DNA from: Candidatus Methanomethylicaceae archaeon | GTDB taxonomy: Archaea; Thermoproteota; Methanomethylicia; Methanomethylicales; Methanomethylicaceae | Direction of reading: 5' to 3' | Length of the DNA: 43,513 bases | Assembly (NCBI GenBank): GCA_015660995.1 | Contig: JACTUC010000003.1 | Location: 94,525-138,037, forward strand | Shown here: piece by piece, positions 41,267-43,513 of the stretch | How positions within the stretch are numbered: position 1 is the stretch's first letter | How the letters are laid out: each line of letters begins with the position of its first letter | The notes under the pieces: generated by a model | The model's database searches: none | What the model saw: the letters and a program-made list of their open reading frames with translations, nothing else | What the model was told of the DNA's origin: nothing | Translations under genes and position numbers: made by a program

Positions 41267-42349
41267 ATGACGGCAACCCCACCCCTCCAAAGTAAATTAG
41301 ATGACTTTGAAACACAAAAAAGCATCTCTACGGACGATATACGCTTTCGTTTATACGCGATGAGGTTGGGGGGCTTTCCATTAGATTTTTATGTAAAAAA
41401 GTGCAAAAAATGCGGTGGCCCCGTCCACTACTACAATATCCGCAAGAACCTGAGAGGCGACACTCCACGGTATCGCTGTCGCGATTGTGGCAAATATTGC
41501 ATATTTGATGTCAATCGCAACGGCCATATGAGAAGTGAGATTGTAAATGAAGTCCTACTTTCAAAAGCGCTTGGCGATAGCAACGATAAGATGGTTCAAC
41601 GGATAATGAACAATAGTAAACACGAGATCTCTATAGCTGCGGTTTATGGCATAGAAAAAAAGTGCCTTAAATTATTATATAGTTTCGAGATGTTCGCTTT
41701 ACAGGGGCTTTCAATTTTTCCTTTGGAACGGGTCTGGGCGATGGACACGCATTACCAAGACCTGCCCTACAAACGCGTGAATGGAAAGCTAGAAAAAAGC
41801 GGTGGGCATCCGCATATGTATGTTGCAGCAGTCATAGACGAAGAGTCGGGTTACATTCTCTCATGTTGCGTATCGCTTCAACAGGATCATCATCTTGCTG
41901 AGAAGACGCTTGGGTTAGCAATCCAACGCGCAGGGACTCTACCAAAAGAGCTGAAGATCGATTACGACAGTGCCCTCTACATTGCTGCTAAGGCCTTGTT
42001 GCCTGAGGAAAGAATTACCCGGATTAACAAGCAAGAACCTGGCAATTACGCACGCAATAATATAATCGAAGGCATGTGGTCGCAATTCGTAAAATGTTTT
42101 CGGAAACATGAATGCAGTTATAGGAAAGTAGAAACGTTTGAATTAGCCGCCAATATTTGGCGTTTCTATAGGAATTACCTGAACCCCTATAAGGAGAGTG
42201 GCAAGACTCCGGCCGAGTCTCTTGGGTTAAGACTGCCACCTGAAATCAAACATAATTCTTTCATTGGGTTGTTGGAGTTCGCGGATGCCCTTGTAGATTT
42301 TGTCGAAGAGTCAAAAGATAATGAAAATAATAGTCACTTAGGTTTATGA
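41267..42349 (+). CDS. IS6/IS240-like DDE transposase with zinc ribbon
   Basis: The 360-residue protein has an N-terminal zinc ribbon (KKCKKCGGPVHYY, then RYRCRDCGKYC, residues 44-85), a helical linker, and a DDE core: WAMDTHYQD (first Asp, near 161), LKIDYDSALY (second Asp, near 226) and NNIIEGMWSQF (Glu, near 261). This matches the integrase fold of IS6/IS240-type transposases. It appears full length. Its last 16 nt overlap the convergent transposase gene. No terminal inverted repeats were found. Confidence 0.85.
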   Translation: MTATPPLQSKLDDFETQKSISTDDIRFRLYAMRLGGFPLDFYVKKCKKCGGPVHYYNIRKNLRGDTPRYRCRDCGKYCIFDVNRNGHMRSEIVNEVLLSKALGDSNDKMVQRIMNNSKHEISIAAVYGIEKKCLKLLYSFEMFALQGLSIFPLERVWAMDTHYQDLPYKRVNGKLEKSGGHPHMYVAAVIDEESGYILSCCVSLQQDHHLAEKTLGLAIQRAGTLPKELKIDYDSALYIAAKALLPEERITRINKQEPGNYARNNIIEGMWSQFVKCFRKHECSYRKVETFELAANIWRFYRNYLNPYKESGKTPAESLGLRLPPEIKHNSFIGLLEFADALVDFVEESKDNENNSHLGL

Positions 42350-43458
42350 TTTGAGGCATCCCGAATCAGTTGAAACCAATTCATTTTTCTTTTCATGATG
42401 CCTGCAGCCTGTCCAGGTGTCCTTCCTTTAAGTGCTTCATTCGATCGTATCATGTCGTAATATATGGGAAAGCCTTTCGTAAAAGTAAGGGCGCCTCTCA
42501 TGCTATTCAGTTGCCCCATTGCCCTGATGCGCCCCTTCAATGTTCCATTGAACCGCTCGATTTTGTTGTTATTTATCTTCCCGACTAAGGGGCCTTTGAT
42601 ATGGAGTATCTTTCCCTCATCTGTTTCAGAACCTTTATTGAGCTCCTCAATGGCCCCTTCATATGAGGGATTTCCGTCCGTTACTAGTTCTAATGGGCGA
42701 TTGTTAGCCGATGCCACGCCTTTCTTGAGAAAGGCTATTGCTTCGTGGGCGTCCCTTCTCCTGCTCACGTGCATTGCAATCAAATAGCGAGTCTCCGAGT
42801 CGAGCAAAGCCCACATAACGATCTGCCTTCCGCTGAGCCTGACCATAGTCTCGTCCGCATGCCAGCGTTCAGATGTGTTTGGCTTCAGGCCTTCCGTGTA
42901 TTGGCTAACAAGTTCGACATATTTCCTAATCCAGTTATAGATTGTGCCATAGGAAACTGTAATGCCATAGGACGACTGCAGGTGCTCAGCGACCTGTTTT
43001 AAACTTATCCCGCGGAAATATAAGTCGAGACCAGCGACTACGACCGTTGCATGGTTCTTCATCTTCTCGAACCCAGGCCTTTCAGTTAACCAATGTTTGC
43101 ATTTTTTGCAGTAGAGCCTCGGAACAGTTCCGCTCTGATTATACCTGTAGCCACTCTTCACTAGGTCTCTGTTTGAAAGGCATTTTGGGCATATTGTGTT
43201 GCTTTCGAAGCTCCTTACTCCCGTCGCAACTTCTCTTAGGGTAAGGAAGTATGATACTGCGCAAAGATGCTTGCATTTGCCTTTTCTTTCCAAATGGTCT
43301 TTGCAATCGCAACTCCATCGCCCTCCAGCAGAGATTATGCGATACCATTTTTTGGGATTAGACTGCGATCGAACTCGGAAGTTGGAGCGGCTCAACTGCT
43401 TGACATTATTGCCCTTTAGCAATAATTGGATTGCTTTAATCTCACGTTTTTCGGTCAT
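42334..43458 (-). CDS. IS6/IS240-like DDE transposase with SWIM and zinc-ribbon modules
   Basis: The 374-residue protein begins with a SWIM zinc finger (WSCDCKDHLERKGKCKHLC, near 48-66), then a zinc ribbon (ICPKCLSNRD...YCKKCKHW, near 90-120), a helix-turn-helix (SLKQVAEHLQSSYGITVSYG, near 152) and the DDE core: RWHADETMVRL (near 199), LELVTDGNPSYEG (near 257) and NNNKIERFNGTLKGR (near 296). All three acidic residues are present. It looks intact. The element's left end must lie inside the neighbouring transposase gene or be lost, and its right end is near or past the window edge. Confidence 0.88.
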   Translation of the reverse strand: MTEKREIKAIQLLLKGNNVKQLSRSNFRVRSQSNPKKWYRIISAGGRWSCDCKDHLERKGKCKHLCAVSYFLTLREVATGVRSFESNTICPKCLSNRDLVKSGYRYNQSGTVPRLYCKKCKHWLTERPGFEKMKNHATVVVAGLDLYFRGISLKQVAEHLQSSYGITVSYGTIYNWIRKYVELVSQYTEGLKPNTSERWHADETMVRLSGRQIVMWALLDSETRYLIAMHVSRRRDAHEAIAFLKKGVASANNRPLELVTDGNPSYEGAIEELNKGSETDEGKILHIKGPLVGKINNNKIERFNGTLKGRIRAMGQLNSMRGALTFTKGFPIYYDMIRSNEALKGRTPGQAAGIMKRKMNWFQLIRDASNHKPK

Positions 43459-43513
43459 CAGGTCCCATCTTCCTTTGTTTCGTTTTATGGGTCAGATCGT
43501 ATGGCTTACAGAT

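Larger units (their letters stand above)
38529..43513. mobile_element. Integrase/transposase-rich accessory region, right edge outside window
   Basis: From the tyrosine recombinase on, genes are of mobile or unknown type and the DNA is more AT-rich than the housekeeping part. Content: recombinase, a winged-helix-like unknown protein, two small ORFs and two DDE transposases. No tRNA attachment site or flanking direct repeats could be identified, and the right end lies beyond the window. The left boundary is set only by the recombinase gene. Confidence 0.45.

Noticed and set aside
1-43513. CRISPR array or rRNA genes.
   Set aside because: No regularly spaced repeats of 24-40 bp and no rRNA-like conserved stretches were seen.

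Overview
The window is archaeal chromosome. It carries archaeal information-processing genes (thermosome, RNA polymerase subunit RpoK/Rpb6, ribosomal protein S25e, DNA topoisomerase VI A and B, archaeal-type TrpRS), type III RuBisCO with the AMP salvage enzymes, Sep-tRNA:Cys-tRNA synthase, PurP-type purine enzymes and a radical SAM protein of the tetraether lipid synthase family. Many genes start with GTG or TTG, and TATA-like boxes often lie 25-35 bp before the start codon. S25e together with SepCysS and type III RuBisCO points to a TACK-type lineage such as Bathyarchaeia. That placement is inference; no rRNA gene is in the window.

Layout. 1-6700: a truncated gene at the left edge, an adenosine-specific kinase, a Cys/Gln-rich small protein, an E1-like enzyme, a tRNA-Cys(GCA)/small helical protein/SepCysS unit, a PHP hydrolase, TrpRS, a lone RAM domain and UbiX. 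6700-18600 is almost all minus strand: a radical SAM protein, a gene-poor AT-rich stretch with a 39-residue basic microprotein, an LpdD-like protein downstream of top6B-top6A, then AMP phosphorylase, RuBisCO, ribose-1,5-bisphosphate isomerase, a SpoIIM-like membrane protein, PRPP synthetase and an iron alcohol dehydrogenase. 18600-21500: two tandem PurP homologues and a nucleoside phosphorylase. 21500-22100: no protein gene, but a strongly structured candidate RNA of about 265 nt, followed by a small Toprim protein. 22500-25840: a zinc-ribbon protein, RimI-like acetyltransferase, three DsrE-fold proteins and TusA; a SLOG-like gene interrupts the sulfur-relay operon between two copies of a 32-bp perfect repeat. 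25890-35580: rpoK-thermosome, larB/larC, small proteins, S25e, an SPFH protein, a Tes-like radical SAM protein divergent from a TrmB regulator, and carbamate kinase. 35700-38420: an MgtA-type P-type ATPase. 38500-43513: an AT-richer mobile region with a tyrosine recombinase, unknown ORFs and two convergent DDE transposases.

How the genes work together. AMP phosphorylase, R15P isomerase and RuBisCO form the complete archaeal AMP-to-3-phosphoglycerate route. PRPP synthetase, the nucleoside phosphorylase, the adenosine-specific kinase and the two PurP proteins make this a nucleotide-metabolism neighbourhood. The tRNA-Cys/SepCysS unit serves tRNA-dependent cysteine synthesis, and the DsrE/TusA proteins handle sulfur relay. 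LarB/LarC suggest a nickel-pincer cofactor, but LarE is not in the window. UbiX and the LpdD-like protein suggest prenyl-FMN chemistry, but no UbiD is present.

Most notable: the interrupted dsrF/tusA junction, the unassigned structured RNA beside a Toprim protein, the tRNA-Cys/small protein/SepCysS unit, the PurP pair in which one copy has lost the glycine-rich ATP loop, and the mobile region with undescribed cargo ORFs.
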